NCBI GenBank assembly: GCA_938084065.1
Contig: CALKDI010000100.1
Location: 1 to 36,200, forward strand
Direction: 5' to 3'
DNA: 36,200 nt
Source: an uncultured Alphaproteobacteria bacterium
GTDB taxonomy: Bacteria > Pseudomonadota > Alphaproteobacteria > Bin95
The notes below the pieces were generated by a model, which was not told the DNA's origin, made no database searches, and saw nothing but the letters and a program-made list of their open reading frames with translations. Position numbers and translations under genes: made by a program. Positions 34,413 to 36,200 of this stretch are shown piece after piece. Numbering within the stretch: the stretch's first letter is position 1; each line of letters starts with the position of its first letter.

Positions 34413-35084
34413 ATGTCGCTATCCAACGCCGATGCCCAAAAACGCGCGGCCGCAATGCAGGCGGTAAAATTGGTCGAGGACGGCATGACGCTCGGCCTTG
34501 GCACTGGCTCCACCGCAGCTTGGTTCGTGACCCTGCTGGGAGAGCGCGTCCAAGACGGCCTGCGCGTGCGCGGCGTACCAACCAGCGAAACGACGGCGGC
34601 ACTAGCCCGGCAATGCGGCATTGAGGTGATCGGTCTGGATCAGGTCGGCTTTGAGACAGGCGGCCGGATCGACCTCTGCGTCGACGGCGTGGACGAGGTC
34701 GATGGCCAGAACCGGGCCATAAAAGGCGGCGGCGGCGCTCTGCTGCGCGAGAAGATCGTAGCAGCCGGATCGGACCGAGTGGTCTATATCGCGGACGCCT
34801 CCAAACGGGTTGAGACGCTGGGCGCGTTCTCCCTGCCCGTTGAAGTCATCCCATTCGCGGTTGCATTCGTATCCAGCCGCATCGCGGCGTTAGGGTGCGG
34901 GCCTGTGCTACGCCAGACAGCAGACAGCGCCGAGTTCCGGACGGACGAGAACAACGTGGTGCTAGATTGCCCCTTTGCCGTGATCGACGACCCAGAAAGC
35001 CTAGCCGCCGAACTCGCCCTGATTCCGGGCGTGGTCGAGCACGGGCTATTCTTGGGGATGATAGACGAGATGCTGTTTGGGTGA
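34413..35084 (+). CDS. rpiA: Ribose-5-phosphate isomerase A
   Basis: 'GLGTGSTAAWFVTLLGERV', 'VDGVDEVDGQNRAIKGGGGALLREKIVAAGSDRVVYIAD', 'PGVVEHGLFLGMIDEMLFG'. Confidence 0.95.
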   Translation: MSLSNADAQKRAAAMQAVKLVEDGMTLGLGTGSTAAWFVTLLGERVQDGLRVRGVPTSETTAALARQCGIEVIGLDQVGFETGGRIDLCVDGVDEVDGQNRAIKGGGGALLREKIVAAGSDRVVYIADASKRVETLGAFSLPVEVIPFAVAFVSSRIAALGCGPVLRQTADSAEFRTDENNVVLDCPFAVIDDPESLAAELALIPGVVEHGLFLGMIDEMLFG

Positions 35085-35097
35085 ATTGGCGCTGGCG

Positions 35098-35283
35098 TCA
35101 GTCAGATTTGTTTACACCGATGACATACCACGCATCAGGAACCCGAATGATTTTCGCGCTCAACCCTTCACCGCGGAAACTGCCCTCTCTAACCAGGCAA
35201 ATATCGTAGTCGGAGTCCATGAGTTTATAACGTTCTTTGGCGTCTGCCTCAGTCTCGCACTTTACAATTTTTACTGTTGCCAT
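35098..35283 (-). CDS. Small hypothetical protein (61 aa)
   Basis: ATG preceded on the minus strand by AGAGGAGAAACGCCG (good RBS); follows the lipoprotein-like gene on the same strand. Confidence 0.65.
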   Translation of the reverse strand: MATVKIVKCETEADAKERYKLMDSDYDICLVREGSFRGEGLSAKIIRVPDAWYVIGVNKSD

Positions 35284-35301
35284 CGGCGTTTCTCCTCTGG
35301 T

Positions 35302-36060
35302 CTAGCTCAACATTTCGCTGATATTTTCAGCGCTCCACTCACCCTCATTTAACTCCACTCGAACGGCTTCACCGCTGCCTGTATTAATTTCTTCGGAAAG
35401 CACATCTTTTAAACCAGCGCTACGGCTAGATTTTTTTACCAGCGCTGTGCAAGCGCTTTTGTTTACAATACCGCCCGGCGCGCATTTCTTCATAAAGCTG
35501 TCAATTGCCTTACGTTGCGAGAGCTCCGCTTTCAGGACCTGATTTTCGGAGATCCCCAGCCGCGCACGCTCTTGTTCGCGCAACAGGTCGTTTGCTTCAC
35601 TGTCGCCTGACCGCACGCTGACAAGCCTAGCGCCACCTCTGTCGGCGAGTATCCGCGCTGCCAAACCTGTCGCAAAATATTGCGCTATCCCGCCGGACGC
35701 GCTTGCACCAGCTGTACCGGCGGTATTGGTCTCCGCGCCGCCCGAAAAGTCTGCTCCAAACGTGGCCAGAACCGAATATGTGTCTTGTTCGCCAGTGCCG
35801 GTTCCAACGAATTTCTTGCACGACTCACTCTGCGCATTTTCTGTGCAGGGAATCAATTTGCCTTCTTCATTCGCCACATTCGGCATCAGCGGCATCCAAA
35901 CCGCCTCCTGCCGTGTGTAGCCTACAGTGACGGACGGAGTCTGTTTGATTTGGTCGGCGGAGACGTCCAACGCAACCTTGGTATTCGTACCAAAAATCAG
36001 CGTGTTGCTGTGCCGTGGCGTTTCGCAGGCCGTCAGTGCCACAGCCGACAATGCGACCAC
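35302..36060 (-). CDS. Putative lipoprotein, hypothetical; N-terminus uncertain (see finding on possible frameshift)
   Basis: 252-aa ORF with lipobox-like 'VALTAC'; listed GTG start leaves no basic n-region, which lies further upstream in an ATG-less frame. Confidence 0.6.
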   Translation of the reverse strand: MVALSAVALTACETPRHSNTLIFGTNTKVALDVSADQIKQTPSVTVGYTRQEAVWMPLMPNVANEEGKLIPCTENAQSESCKKFVGTGTGEQDTYSVLATFGADFSGGAETNTAGTAGASASGGIAQYFATGLAARILADRGGARLVSVRSGDSEANDLLREQERARLGISENQVLKAELSQRKAIDSFMKKCAPGGIVNKSACTALVKKSSRSAGLKDVLSEEINTGSGEAVRVELNEGEWSAENISEMLS

Positions 36061-36200
36061 TAGCAGCCCGTTGAAAAAGGCTCTTATGGCCGGATTTCAT
36101 CCGTTAGCGAACCATAACGTGCTGAAGACGGCATCACCCTCGTTCGAGACGATGACGACGATCTGAGCGATCAGAACGGCTCCAGTGGGCGTAATGAGCA

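Noticed and set aside
1-36200. CRISPR arrays, tRNA/rRNA genes, transposases, phage or toxin-antitoxin modules
   Set aside because: Looked for regularly spaced repeats, cloverleaf-like sequences and mobile-element proteins; none could be supported by eye.

Overview
A gene-dense, GC-rich chromosomal window of apparently alphaproteobacterial character, mostly metabolic and housekeeping genes. No rRNA, tRNA, CRISPR array, transposase, integrase or phage module was recognised. In order: a GT9 glycosyltransferase (5'-truncated by the window edge), a PKHD-type 2OG-Fe(II) hydroxylase, a yggS / UDG-family / rlmI-like overlapping operon, a PhyH-family dioxygenase next to an alkyl-DHAP-synthase-like FAD oxidase, a Trm112-like / Lon-N / thioredoxin-TPR group, a SRAP peptidase, and htpG. 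Then comes a TetR / outer-membrane protein / RND(MMPL) operon in which the RND pump is fused to a LolA-like domain. It is followed by an enoyl-CoA hydratase / thiolase-like / DUF35 operon, an HpcH/HpaI aldolase, a FAD-linked dehydrogenase, MAPEG, a universal stress protein, an orphan boxC-like gene with a DUF4169 gene, an MBL hydrolase, a methyltransferase, NTF2-like proteins, an OYE-family oxidoreductase, two tandem MFS transporters, a GST, divergent epmA/efp, rpiA, and a lipoprotein-like gene with a probably frameshifted start. The best leads are (i) the RND-LolA fusion, which keeps an internal signal peptide and a possible internal start, under a promoter buried in a perfect 18-bp dyad; (ii) a thiolase-like protein that appears to lack the nucleophilic Cys, partnered with DUF35; (iii) several intergenic palindromic repeat elements; and (iv) two probable frameshift remnants. 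All product names come from reading translated motifs; no database search was run.
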